A DNA stretch of 14,676 bases, taken from assembly GCA_945864765.1 (NCBI GenBank), contig CAMBDR010000032.1:1-14676 (forward strand), given 5' to 3'. Source of the stretch: Janthinobacterium lividum (GTDB lineage: Bacteria; Pseudomonadota; Gammaproteobacteria; Burkholderiales; Burkholderiaceae_D). Below are positions 1-6,962 of the stretch, piece by piece. Every line of letters begins with the position of its first letter. The stretch's first letter is position 1. The notes beneath the pieces are model-generated. The model worked only from the letters and a program-made list of their open reading frames with translations, searched no databases and was not told the DNA's origin. Made by a program: the position numbers and the translations under genes.

Positions 1-1
1 T

Positions 2-1060
2 TATCAAACCTTACCCCAACCGCCCAAAGCACTATTACAAGCGCTGCAACACGCAACGGGACAAATAGCCGACCATATGGTGGCGCAAGCTCAAGGCTTG
101 GCCCCGGAAGTCATGCGCTTTTTCTTTGATGCCCACCTTTTCATCCGCCTGGCCGAATCCTTTGATCAGCACTCCCTCATCGACCTGACCCGCCAAGGCA
201 AAAATACCGTGCTCAGCTTGCGCAACCTGATCCCCGCGCCATTTTTGCGTGACCGCTTCGCCAATTGCCACGCCTGCACCTTGTTTTCTGCCACGCTTGG
301 CCCCGCCGAATTTTACCGCGACACGCTGGGCTTGCCGGACGATTGCCATTGGGTCGATATTGATTCCCCCTTCCACAGCCAACAATTAAAAGTCCACGTG
401 GTGCGCCATATTTCCACGCGCTACCATGCGCGCCAGGGTTCGCTCGGGGCCTTGGTGCAATTGATGGAACAACAATATCAGCGCCAACCGGGCAATTATT
501 TGGCTTTTTTAAGTAGCTTTGACTATTTGGAACAAGTCGTCGCGCGCGTCCGGCAAGACGCCCCCGAGATACCGGTATGGCAACAAACCCGGCCCATGGA
601 TGAAGCCGCGCGCCAGGCCTTTCTGCAGCGCTTCACCGAAGATGGGCGCGGCATTGGTTTTGCCGTATTGGGCGGCAATTTTGGCGAAGGTATCGACTTA
701 CCCGGTGCACGCCTGATCGGCGCGTTTATCGCCACCCTGGGCTTACCGCAATACAACCCCATCAATGAGACTTTAATGCAGCGCATGCAAAGCCAGTTTG
801 GCCACGGCTATGCTTACGCCTACCTGTACCCCGGCTTGCAAAAAGTAGTGCAAGCGGCAGGCCGGGTGATTCGCGGCCCGACCGATCAAGGCACGCTCTA
901 CCTGATTGATGACCGCTTTGCCCGCCCCGAAGTGAAGGCACTGCTACCGAATTGGTGGCAAATTGGCGCGCAAGACGGGGGAAATGGGCAAACAGGCAAC
1001 AAGCCCCAACAAATTACCACCGATCCAGCCGAATCACACCGTTCAAGCGTCGAGCCATGA
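2..1060 (+). CDS. DinG/Rad3-family ATP-dependent DNA helicase, C-terminal part (5' end outside window)
   Basis: The reading frame is open from base 2 with no start in view, so the gene begins left of the window and 352 C-terminal residues are visible. They carry the second RecA-like domain of XPD/DinG superfamily 2 helicases. An SAT-L motif lies near base 288. A strand-type segment (FLSSFDYLEQV) lies near 505-540. The motif V-like stretch GGNFGEGIDLPG lies at about 672-710, and motif VI (QAAGRVIRGPTDQG, with both arginines) at about 850-891, followed by LIDDRF. These proteins unwind DNA 5'-3' in repair or in clearing R-loops and D-loops. The Walker A motif and the Fe-S cysteines would lie outside the window and cannot be checked. 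The last 25 residues or so are Gln/Asn/Thr-rich and look disordered. Whether it corresponds to DinG, YoaA or the group often linked to VRR-NUC nucleases cannot be decided from this fragment. Confidence 0.9.
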   Translation, partial: YQTLPQPPKALLQALQHATGQIADHMVAQAQGLAPEVMRFFFDAHLFIRLAESFDQHSLIDLTRQGKNTVLSLRNLIPAPFLRDRFANCHACTLFSATLGPAEFYRDTLGLPDDCHWVDIDSPFHSQQLKVHVVRHISTRYHARQGSLGALVQLMEQQYQRQPGNYLAFLSSFDYLEQVVARVRQDAPEIPVWQQTRPMDEAARQAFLQRFTEDGRGIGFAVLGGNFGEGIDLPGARLIGAFIATLGLPQYNPINETLMQRMQSQFGHGYAYAYLYPGLQKVVQAAGRVIRGPTDQGTLYLIDDRFARPEVKALLPNWWQIGAQDGGNGQTGNKPQQITTDPAESHRSSVEP

Positions 1061-1128
1061 GGATAATCCCTTACAATATGCAAGAATCTACTTGCCCGAT
1101 AACGACTTACCAATACCGAGGAACTTCC

Positions 1129-1551
1129 ATGAAACATCTTTCCACTTTGGCAATCACGCTGATACTCTCATCCAGTGTTTTGGCGGCACCTGCTGCACCA
1201 CCCAAATTTGCCACCAAGGATAATTCTCCCGCAACCTTAATGACACCCGACCACGCCAATGCGCTCTGGGCCGAAGCCTTGCCGGCCAAGGTGGCCAAAC
1301 TGTATCCGATCAAGAAATGGGGCTATATCAGCGAAGTCAATGGCGGTTTTGATGCCAGCAAAACTTGCATCATCGTGGCGCGTGCGATGATGGTACCCTT
1401 GAAAGGCAAATCATTCCTGTACGAACCCAAAAAGACTTCGGTGTCATTCGCCTCGCAAGCGGGCGCTACCGCTGAACAATGCAATGCTTTGGCGCACGCC
1501 AAGCTAAAAGAAGCGGTGCAATCGGTGGCGTCGTCCTTGGTGTCAAATTAA
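1129..1551 (+). CDS. Small exported protein of unknown function
   Basis: I do not recognise this 140-residue protein. The start at 1129 is chosen because GAGGAA (1118-1123) sits 5 bases upstream and the first 20 residues form a classical signal peptide: MKH, a hydrophobic core, then SSSVLA before AAP. Longer in-frame starts upstream would bury that signal and overlap the helicase gene. The mature part, about 120 residues, is Ala/Lys-rich with no transmembrane segment. It has exactly two cysteines (C80 and C118), which could form a disulfide in the periplasm. A central W64-G-Y66 and FDASKTC stretch and a helical C-terminus are the only landmarks. The gene lies 68 bp after the helicase. TACAAT at 1072-1077 is a possible -10 but has no good -35. 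It ends 20 bp from the convergent DUF3667 gene. Confidence 0.8.
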   Translation: MKHLSTLAITLILSSSVLAAPAAPPKFATKDNSPATLMTPDHANALWAEALPAKVAKLYPIKKWGYISEVNGGFDASKTCIIVARAMMVPLKGKSFLYEPKKTSVSFASQAGATAEQCNALAHAKLKEAVQSVASSLVSN

Positions 1552-1571
1552 CCTCAGCCACCGAATTAAAC

Positions 1572-2702
1572 TCAGCCTGCAACCACTGCGATAATCAAGG
1601 AGCCTGCCATTGCCAAGCCAATGGCAATCGAATACGAAACACTGAGCAAGAAGCAGCGCGCCAGCGCACCAATCCAGCTACACATATAGGTGGTGCGCAA
1701 GGCGACTGGCAAATACAGGCAAATATACACAATCCCCAATCCAGTAATCACCGTGGGCAATGGCAACAACAATCCCATTAACACCAAGAATGTCAGCGCA
1801 TGATAGTGTACCGAAAACAATAAATGCGCACCATACGGAATCCCGCGAAATACAAAAAACAGCTTCAACAGCATAGCAAACACCGGAACCAGGAAAAACA
1901 TGGTTTTGGGTGCCTGATTAATGACGCTTCTTAACACCTCATTAATTTGCTCATGCTGTGACAGCGCATTAAAGTGCTTAATCCGTCTTAACGCCTCCTG
2001 TTTCATTAAAGCATCATACTTGGCGTTGGAGAAATGCACACTATCCAACATCTTTTTTAATTCCTCGTCGGACTTCCCCTTTTGCCCACGCGCATCCCCC
2101 TTCGGGTCTGGCTCACCTTCGCCGTCTTGGGCAGCTTGGGCGGCCTGTTTTGCCTCTTTTGCTGTCTGTTTGATCGCTTTTTTAAGCTCGGCAGCGAACG
2201 CGTTGCCTTTTTTCTCTTCCTCTTCAGGACTTTGCAACAACTTGGGATTCAAGCCTTTTCCATTGCTCGTATTGATAGCAGGCACCTTACTGGCTGCCGC
2301 CTCAACCTCTCTCGCCACATCGGCTGCATCGGCACTGACCGCGAGATGTTTGGCCAAGATCGTGGCTTGAAATGACAACAGTAGAAAATAGATAATCGAA
2401 AAAATCAAATACAGTCGCACCGGGCGAATATAGCGCGCGCGCCGACCTTCCAAAAAATCCACCGTCAAGCCACCCGGATAGCGCAGCAAATGCCAGATGG
2501 TGCGCGGAAATTTGCCTTTTTCCAACACATTGCGCGTCAAAAATTCATAGATAAAACCCATTGCGGTGGGCGCACCGGTATCGGCTTCTTGTCCGCATTC
2601 GGGACAAAATTTTCCATTAAAATGGGTATCGCAATTACGGCACGGTTCACTTTCCAGATGTCGAACCGTCCGGGTAAAGCGCGCAAGTTGCATCGATTTC
2701 AT
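1572..2702 (-). CDS. DUF3667-type membrane protein with N-terminal zinc ribbon
   Basis: A 376-residue protein. Near the N-terminus a four-cysteine zinc ribbon (C21-R-N-C24 and C33-P-E-C36, followed by GQ) is typical of the DUF3667 family. After it come a conserved-looking segment FPRTIWHLLRYPGG and a first membrane helix at about 96-117. A soluble linker at about 118-264 follows, very rich in Lys, Glu, Ala and Gln between 160 and 215. Four further hydrophobic helices lie at about 267-285, 293-316, 317-334 and 345-375. The function of the family is unknown; an inner-membrane location is inferred. The ATG at 2702 is preferred because GGGGA lies just upstream, although a GTG six codons earlier (2720) is possible. 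It is transcribed alone, since a terminator lies between it and the protease genes upstream. TATAAT at 2737-2732 on this strand could be its -10, but no matching -35 is visible. Confidence 0.8.
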   Translation of the reverse strand: MKSMQLARFTRTVRHLESEPCRNCDTHFNGKFCPECGQEADTGAPTAMGFIYEFLTRNVLEKGKFPRTIWHLLRYPGGLTVDFLEGRRARYIRPVRLYLIFSIIYFLLLSFQATILAKHLAVSADAADVAREVEAAASKVPAINTSNGKGLNPKLLQSPEEEEKKGNAFAAELKKAIKQTAKEAKQAAQAAQDGEGEPDPKGDARGQKGKSDEELKKMLDSVHFSNAKYDALMKQEALRRIKHFNALSQHEQINEVLRSVINQAPKTMFFLVPVFAMLLKLFFVFRGIPYGAHLLFSVHYHALTFLVLMGLLLPLPTVITGLGIVYICLYLPVALRTTYMCSWIGALARCFLLSVSYSIAIGLAMAGSLIIAVVAG

Positions 2703-2738
2703 CGTTTCCCCATCACCCACGCCAAATCACGATTATAC

Positions 2739-2765
2739 AAAAAACGGCCCGCCCGGCAGGCCGTT
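2739..2765 (-). terminator. Rho-independent terminator of the M16 protease operon
   Basis: On the minus strand the 7-bp stem AACGGCC (2765-2759) pairs with GGCCGTT (2749-2743) around a 9-base loop, and the second arm runs into six consecutive T residues (2744-2739). It lies 28 bases downstream of the stop codon of the second protease gene, as expected for the end of that operon. The T-tract runs into TATAAT (2737-2732), which might start transcription of the next gene. Confidence 0.85.
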
Positions 2766-2773
2766 GTCAGTCA

Positions 2774-2800
2774 CTTATTTTGCTGATTTTGCTTATTTTG
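2774..2800. repeat. 9-bp tandem repeat, three copies, spanning a stop codon
   Basis: Three head-to-tail units read on the plus strand CTTATTTTG, CTGATTTTG and CTTATTTTG. The TAA stop of the non-catalytic M16 gene (2795-2793) lies in the first unit met by the ribosome. Because the unit is a multiple of three, a second in-frame TAA follows two units later. Confidence 0.8.
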
Positions 2801-4238
2801 TTAAAAGATTGGGTGAGAAACCATCCGCAGTCATTTCAATTTCCGTAACCTCGCCATATTTTGCCGCAATTGGCCGAATTGCTTCGGCTTTGCCAATCAA
2901 CAGCATCTGCAAATGCTCACGCGGGAAATGCTTGTCAATTAATTGCTTCGCTTTGGCGGGCGTCAAACTATCCACATCACGAGTAAAATGATCAATTTGT
3001 TCGCGTCCAAATTTCGACACAAACATTTCCGCCAACAGTAAAGCCAATTGTTGATTGGTTTCAAAGCGGGGTGGATACTGCCCCTTCACATAGGCTTTGG
3101 CTGATTCCAGAGTGGCAGCATCGACGCCTTTATCCCACAGCCGACGATAGGTTTTCATGCCCAATTCCAGCGCGGCGGCGGTGGTATCGTTGGCGGTAAA
3201 GCTGGAAACCGAAAAACTACCGGTTTGCGAGAGCGTGCTAAAACTACTCCCGGCACCATAAGTTAAACCGGAATTGACGCGTAACTCGTCATTTAACCAC
3301 GATGTAAATCTTCCACCCAAAACGGTATTAATCACTTGCAAGGAAACGAAATCAGGGTCATTGCGCGCAATCCCCTTACCACCAAACAAAAACGTGGTTT
3401 CACGGGCGTCCGGTTTATTCACCAACCAAACCCGCGCCTTTTCTGCCTTCACCTGGCCCAAATTATTTTGCACCGGTAATTTTTCATTGCCCGCCTGCCA
3501 CTGCCCAAACAATTGGCTGATTTTATCGCGCATAACGCTGATTTTAAAATCCCCCACCACCACCAGCGCCGCATTATCCGGGCGATAAAAGCGCTGATGG
3601 AATTGTTGCACATCCGCTCGTTGCAAAGCGGCGACACTCTTTTCCGTGCCCGCAGCAGGATTGCCATACGGCAAGCCACCAAACAACATGCTTTGATAAT
3701 ACTCGCGGGTCACGTTGCGTGGGCTTTCTTTGGCACGCTTCAATTCCGCCACGGTACGACTGCGCAGTTTGTCAAATTCCGCCGCGTCGAAACCGGGTTG
3801 CTGCAGCAAATCGGCAAAAATCGGCAATAAAGTATCCGTATCTTCCTGCGCAAAATCGGCGTACAACAAGCCTTTTTCCAAACCACTGGCGTTTCCCAGC
3901 AACGCACCTTTAAAGTCGAAGGTCAAATCCACTTTCTCTTTATTGAATTTGGCCGTCCCCAGACGCAGCGCGTCATTGGTCAAATGGGCCAGGCCCGCTT
4001 GTTTTTCATCAAAAATCGCACCCGTTTTAATCACCGCACTCACCGTCACCAAAGGCGAGTTATGGCGCTCCATCAAATACACGGTCAAACCATTGGGCAG
4101 CTTGCTGATTTCAAATTGCGGCAAGCGAAATTCACTGTTGGCCGCATGGGCAGCTTGCCCCATGGCTAAAACCAGGGCCGCAAACAAAGCCAGTTTGTTT
4201 AATCCGATTTTCATTCCGATTTTCATTCCGGTTTTCAT
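2793..4238 (-). CDS. Exported M16 peptidase homologue lacking the zinc site (probable partner subunit)
   Basis: A 481-residue two-domain M16 (insulinase/pitrilysin, M16B) protein. The start at 4238 is set by a strong AAGGAGG (4254-4248) nine bases upstream. It gives an N-terminus with repeated MK(T/I)G units, then a signal-peptide core ending AHA around residue 33, so the product should be periplasmic. At the position of the HxxEH zinc motif it reads H85-L-T-N-D89: the catalytic Glu and second His are replaced, so it cannot bind zinc in the usual way. The C-terminal half retains LRVNSGLTYG, matching the R...Y substrate-binding motif of M16B non-catalytic subunits. It follows the catalytic M16 gene by 4 bp, so the two are almost certainly cotranscribed and translationally coupled. 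Inferred role: substrate-binding half of a heterodimeric periplasmic protease. The natural substrate is unknown. Confidence 0.9.
   Translation of the reverse strand: MKTGMKIGMKIGLNKLALFAALVLAMGQAAHAANSEFRLPQFEISKLPNGLTVYLMERHNSPLVTVSAVIKTGAIFDEKQAGLAHLTNDALRLGTAKFNKEKVDLTFDFKGALLGNASGLEKGLLYADFAQEDTDTLLPIFADLLQQPGFDAAEFDKLRSRTVAELKRAKESPRNVTREYYQSMLFGGLPYGNPAAGTEKSVAALQRADVQQFHQRFYRPDNAALVVVGDFKISVMRDKISQLFGQWQAGNEKLPVQNNLGQVKAEKARVWLVNKPDARETTFLFGGKGIARNDPDFVSLQVINTVLGGRFTSWLNDELRVNSGLTYGAGSSFSTLSQTGSFSVSSFTANDTTAAALELGMKTYRRLWDKGVDAATLESAKAYVKGQYPPRFETNQQLALLLAEMFVSKFGREQIDHFTRDVDSLTPAKAKQLIDKHFPREHLQMLLIGKAEAIRPIAAKYGEVTEIEMTADGFSPNLLTK
4203..4238. repeat. 12-bp tandem repeat, three copies, at a translation start
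   Basis: Three contiguous plus-strand units: TCCGATTTTCAT (4203-4214), TCCGATTTTCAT (4215-4226) and TCCGGTTTTCAT (4227-4238). They differ by one base only. On the coding strand each begins with ATG and encodes MK(T/I)G, so the protease partner gene opens with three successive in-frame potential start codons in the positively charged part of its signal peptide. Confidence 0.9.
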
Positions 4239-4242
4239 AGGT

Positions 4243-5556
4243 TTATTCCTCCTTGGCCGCCAACACACCCACGGTGCGTTGCGACTTTTTCAAATATTTG
4301 GCCGCCACGGCCTGAATGTCAGCCGGCTTTAATTTCTTATATTCAGCAGGTGCGGCAAGTGCTTTTTTATAATCGCCATTAAACACTTCACTCATGCCCA
4401 ACACCCGTGCCGTGCCATTAATGGTTTCAAAAGCGCGATATAACTCCACCACTTTTTGATTTTTCACCTTTTGCAACTCATCTTCGCTAATACCGTCTTT
4501 AATCAGCTTGTCTACTTCGGCCAGCAAGGCTTTTTCCAGATCCACCGCACTCACTTTGGGTGCGGCAACCGCACTTAAATACAATAAACCGGGGTCAAAT
4601 CCATCAATGCTCTCGGCACTCACCTCAGTCGCCAATTGGCCATCCACCAAGGCTTTATACAGGCGTCCGGTTTTCCCTCCGGCCAGAACCGCTTGCAATA
4701 CATCCAGCGCAAAAAAATCAGCATGATTCACGGCGGGCACCTTATAGGCCACCGCCAAATTCGGCGTCGAAGCGGATTCTTTGGCGACGAACACGCGTTT
4801 TTCGCCGCGTTGTTCCGGCTCCACGGTACGCACCGTAGGCGGTGCTGCACGCTTGGGAATTTTTTCGAAATATTTCACCGCCAGGGTTTTCACCTGATCG
4901 AATTTGACATCCCCAACGATCACCGTCACTGCATTATTGGGCGCATACCAGGTATGAAAATAACGCTCCAAATCCTGCTGGGTCCAGGCTTTAATATCGG
5001 ATTCAAACCCGATCACCGACCACGAATACGGGTGCGCGGTAAAGGCCACGCTATTGATTTCTTCAATCAGCGCCCGGTTATTGGAATTTTCCAGGCCAGT
5101 ACTGCGCTCGGACAACACCACACCGCGCTCACTTTGCACCATTTTTGGATCAATCGACAGATGGGCGATACGGTCACTCTCCAAATCGAAAATGGATTCC
5201 AAAGCACTTGCGGGAAACCAGTTAGTATAAGCAGTAATATCACTATTAGTGAAGGCATTATTGGCACCGCCTTTGGCCTCCATGGTGCGGTCAAACAGTT
5301 TAGGGCCGTATTTTTTGGAGCCGTTAAACATCATATGCTCAAAAAAATGCGATAAGCCGGTAATGCCGGGCACCTCGTTGCGCGAGCCAACCTTCCAAAA
5401 GGTGTACATATTCGCGTTTGGGATGGCGTTACTTTCCACAACGATAAACTTCATGCCATTTTTCAGCGTGAAGGTTTTAATTTGATTGGCGTCCAGGGCT
5501 TGGGCCGATAAACTCAGGCCACATCCTGCCGCCAGAAGCAATAGCTTGCGCTTCAT
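4243..5556 (-). CDS. Exported M16 zinc metallopeptidase, catalytic subunit
   Basis: A 437-residue M16B peptidase. The zinc and catalytic residues are visible as H70-F-F-E73-H74, with the third ligand 76 residues later at E150 in the SERGVVLSE stretch (E143 is the accompanying conserved Glu). The GGANNAFTNSDITAY segment at about 96-110 is also typical. The start at 5556 is chosen because AAAGGA (5569-5564) lies seven bases upstream and MKRK is followed by a signal peptide ending SAQA near residue 20. A weak lipobox-like LAAGC at 8-12 makes lipid anchoring a less likely alternative. The R...Y motif of M16 C-terminal domains is not evident here but is present in the product of the next gene, which suggests that the active protease needs both chains. 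It is the first gene of the operon, with a long divergent spacer upstream. Confidence 0.92.
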   Translation of the reverse strand: MKRKLLLLAAGCGLSLSAQALDANQIKTFTLKNGMKFIVVESNAIPNANMYTFWKVGSRNEVPGITGLSHFFEHMMFNGSKKYGPKLFDRTMEAKGGANNAFTNSDITAYTNWFPASALESIFDLESDRIAHLSIDPKMVQSERGVVLSERSTGLENSNNRALIEEINSVAFTAHPYSWSVIGFESDIKAWTQQDLERYFHTWYAPNNAVTVIVGDVKFDQVKTLAVKYFEKIPKRAAPPTVRTVEPEQRGEKRVFVAKESASTPNLAVAYKVPAVNHADFFALDVLQAVLAGGKTGRLYKALVDGQLATEVSAESIDGFDPGLLYLSAVAAPKVSAVDLEKALLAEVDKLIKDGISEDELQKVKNQKVVELYRAFETINGTARVLGMSEVFNGDYKKALAAPAEYKKLKPADIQAVAAKYLKKSQRTVGVLAAKEE

Positions 5557-5619
5557 ATTGGGATCCTTTGGTTCGAATAAAAGGGAAATAAAAAACAGTG
5601 AAATAAAATGCTGCGCGCA

Positions 5620-5646
5620 TTGTACTCCTTGTACGCCTTGTACGCC
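5620..5646. repeat. 9-bp tandem repeat, three copies, upstream of the M16 operon
   Basis: Plus-strand units are TTGTACTCC (5620-5628), TTGTACGCC (5629-5637) and TTGTACGCC (5638-5646). On the protease-coding strand they read GGCGTACAA twice, then GGAGTACAA. The last unit supplies a TACAAT hexamer with the next base. The array lies about 65-90 bp upstream of the first protease start codon. Confidence 0.8.
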
Positions 5647-5934
5647 GGGTTGATGAGAAATCTTGTATCCGCCTTGCATTCACTTGGTCGAAAAGTGATT
5701 CATCTGCATCGAGTTTTCAATTCGCTTTAATTGCGCCGGGTCGGCCGACAGGGTTTTTAAAAATCGCACAATTCATTCTTTATCTACCAAAGGCGCGCTG
5801 CGCCCAAGCTGATATCGCATCATTGCTTTGCCCAAACGCCAGCCCAGGGAGCAAACAGGTCAGAGTCCGGACCCAAGCAAGGACCCACTTAAAATCCATC
5901 ATGTACAACACTCTCCAAATAAATCAAAATCTAC

Positions 5935-5966
5935 TTGCCTGCAAAACTGTTTGGATGTACAGTACA
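5935..5966 (+). promoter_or_regulatory. Candidate promoter with overlapping palindrome upstream of the Rpn-like gene
   Basis: TTGCCT (5935-5940) and TACAGT (5958-5963) are spaced by 17 bases, a fair but imperfect sigma-70 match. The second hexamer is embedded in the palindrome TGTAC-A-GTACA (5956-5966), which could be a repressor operator. The start codon lies about 50 bases downstream. This is an inference from sequence only. Confidence 0.35.
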
Positions 5967-6014
5967 CAGTATTGCAATCGTGCGCAATTCTGCGGCCATT
6001 CCAAGGAATCCATC

Positions 6015-6962
6015 ATGTCCACCCCAAGCAACATCAGCCAAAATGGGCTTTGCCCATGGCAAGCCGTCATTGAAGCCTATTTTGGCGAGTTCATGCATTT
6101 TTTCTATCCGCTCGCCCATGCAGAAATTAACTGGCATCAGCCCGTGCTATTTCTTGCCGATGCCACCACGCAACTCCAGCAACAACTCCCCATGGGGCAA
6201 GCACCGTTACAATCCTTAGTCCAAGCCACACTCAATACGGGGCAATTATGCCATGCCTACGTCTTCATTGGCTGGCAACCCGAACCCAAACTCGCCGAGC
6301 ATATGGCCCAGGTACAAAGCCGGACCACTATCGGCCAATTTTCGCCTGTCGCTTGCTTTGCCTTGCTAAGCCAATTCGCGGCCAGCCCTGAAGGCCATGG
6401 CTTTACCTGGAATTGCCTGGGTAGCCAATTAGCCTATCATTTTACCTGCCATTCGTTTAACGACCATGCGGGGCAAGAGTCCGAGCTCATTCGCAATGAC
6501 AACGCCTTCGCCTTATTAACCCTGACCCACCTGGTCAAACAAGCCACCTGCAACGATATGGCCGCACGCTATGCGCAAAAATGGCATTTGATTCAATCAC
6601 TATTCCAACGTGGCTGGACGCGGCAACGAATCATCAATCTGTTTCTCGCAATCGACTGGAGCTTGCCTTTGCCACTGCGCTGGTCACAACAACTTTGGCG
6701 CAATATCGAACAATTTGAGGAGCAACAAATCATGCGTTACGTCAGTTCAGTGGAACGATTCGTTCGCGAGAACGAACGCCAGCAAGGCTATATTCAAGGC
6801 CAATCAAATATGCTACAGCACCTGCTCTCGCAGCGTTTCGGCGAGCTACCGCTTTGGGTTGGCATGCAATTGCAAGATGGCAACAGCCAGCAATTTGGTC
6901 TGTGGCTGGAGCGCGCCTTGTCGGTCACCTCGCTGGAAGAAGTCTTTCAAGAGGACGCCTAA
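6015..6962 (+). CDS. Rpn-family (PD-(D/E)XK) protein with C-terminal DUF4351, probably nuclease-inactive
   Basis: A 315-residue protein. The ATG at 6015 has AAGGAA (6003-6008) six bases upstream. The layout matches Rpn/'recombination-promoting nuclease' proteins. It has an N-terminal FGEFMHFFYPL...INW segment (24-40) and a core covering about 45-145. The helical region then reads NAFALLTLTHLVKQ, RYAQKWHLIQSLFQRGW and LFLAIDWSLPLP (163-220), followed by MRYVSSVER. DUF4351 spans about 262-312 (LLSQRFGELP...LWLERALSVTSLEEVF). In active relatives the core has D in a DkLv motif and E in an H-x-E-x-Q motif. Here those positions read Q66-S-L-V and F-I-G86-W-Q, so both acidic residues appear lost. 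This points to a catalytically dead member with a binding or regulatory role, or to decay without frameshift. The gene stands alone and its stop overlaps that of the convergent mgtC-like gene by 3 bases. Confidence 0.8.
   Translation: MSTPSNISQNGLCPWQAVIEAYFGEFMHFFYPLAHAEINWHQPVLFLADATTQLQQQLPMGQAPLQSLVQATLNTGQLCHAYVFIGWQPEPKLAEHMAQVQSRTTIGQFSPVACFALLSQFAASPEGHGFTWNCLGSQLAYHFTCHSFNDHAGQESELIRNDNAFALLTLTHLVKQATCNDMAARYAQKWHLIQSLFQRGWTRQRIINLFLAIDWSLPLPLRWSQQLWRNIEQFEEQQIMRYVSSVERFVRENERQQGYIQGQSNMLQHLLSQRFGELPLWVGMQLQDGNSQQFGLWLERALSVTSLEEVFQEDA

Larger units (their letters stand above)
5557..6014. other. 458-bp divergent intergenic region
   Basis: No credible gene is seen between the M16 operon (minus) and the Rpn-like gene (plus). 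Visible structures are a triple 9-bp repeat (5620-5646), a TTTTTAAAAA tract (5754-5763), a short GGCGC/GCGCC hairpin (5791-5803) and an 11-bp odd-centred palindrome (5956-5966) close to the plus-strand gene. On the minus strand TACAAT (5624-5619) is a possible -10 for the protease operon, but no clear -35 precedes it. In-frame extension of the Rpn-like gene upstream into this region lacks a ribosome site. Confidence 0.6.

Noticed and set aside
952..1128. Longer start for the small exported protein
   Set aside because: It would overlap the helicase gene and place a signal peptide in the middle of the protein.
4239..4268. Longer start for the second M16 gene overlapping the first
   Set aside because: MCWRPRRNKP lacks its own ribosome site, while 4238 has AAGGAGG at nine bases and yields a proper signal peptide.
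5680..5698. Hairpin CACTT/AAGTG in the divergent spacer
   Set aside because: The stem is only five to six pairs with no T-tract and no gene end nearby, so it is not a terminator and could be chance.
5823..6014. Upstream extension of the Rpn-like gene to a TTG at 5823 or the ATG at 5901
   Set aside because: There is no ribosome site, the sequence is low in family similarity, and the ATG at 6015 has AAGGAA at good spacing.
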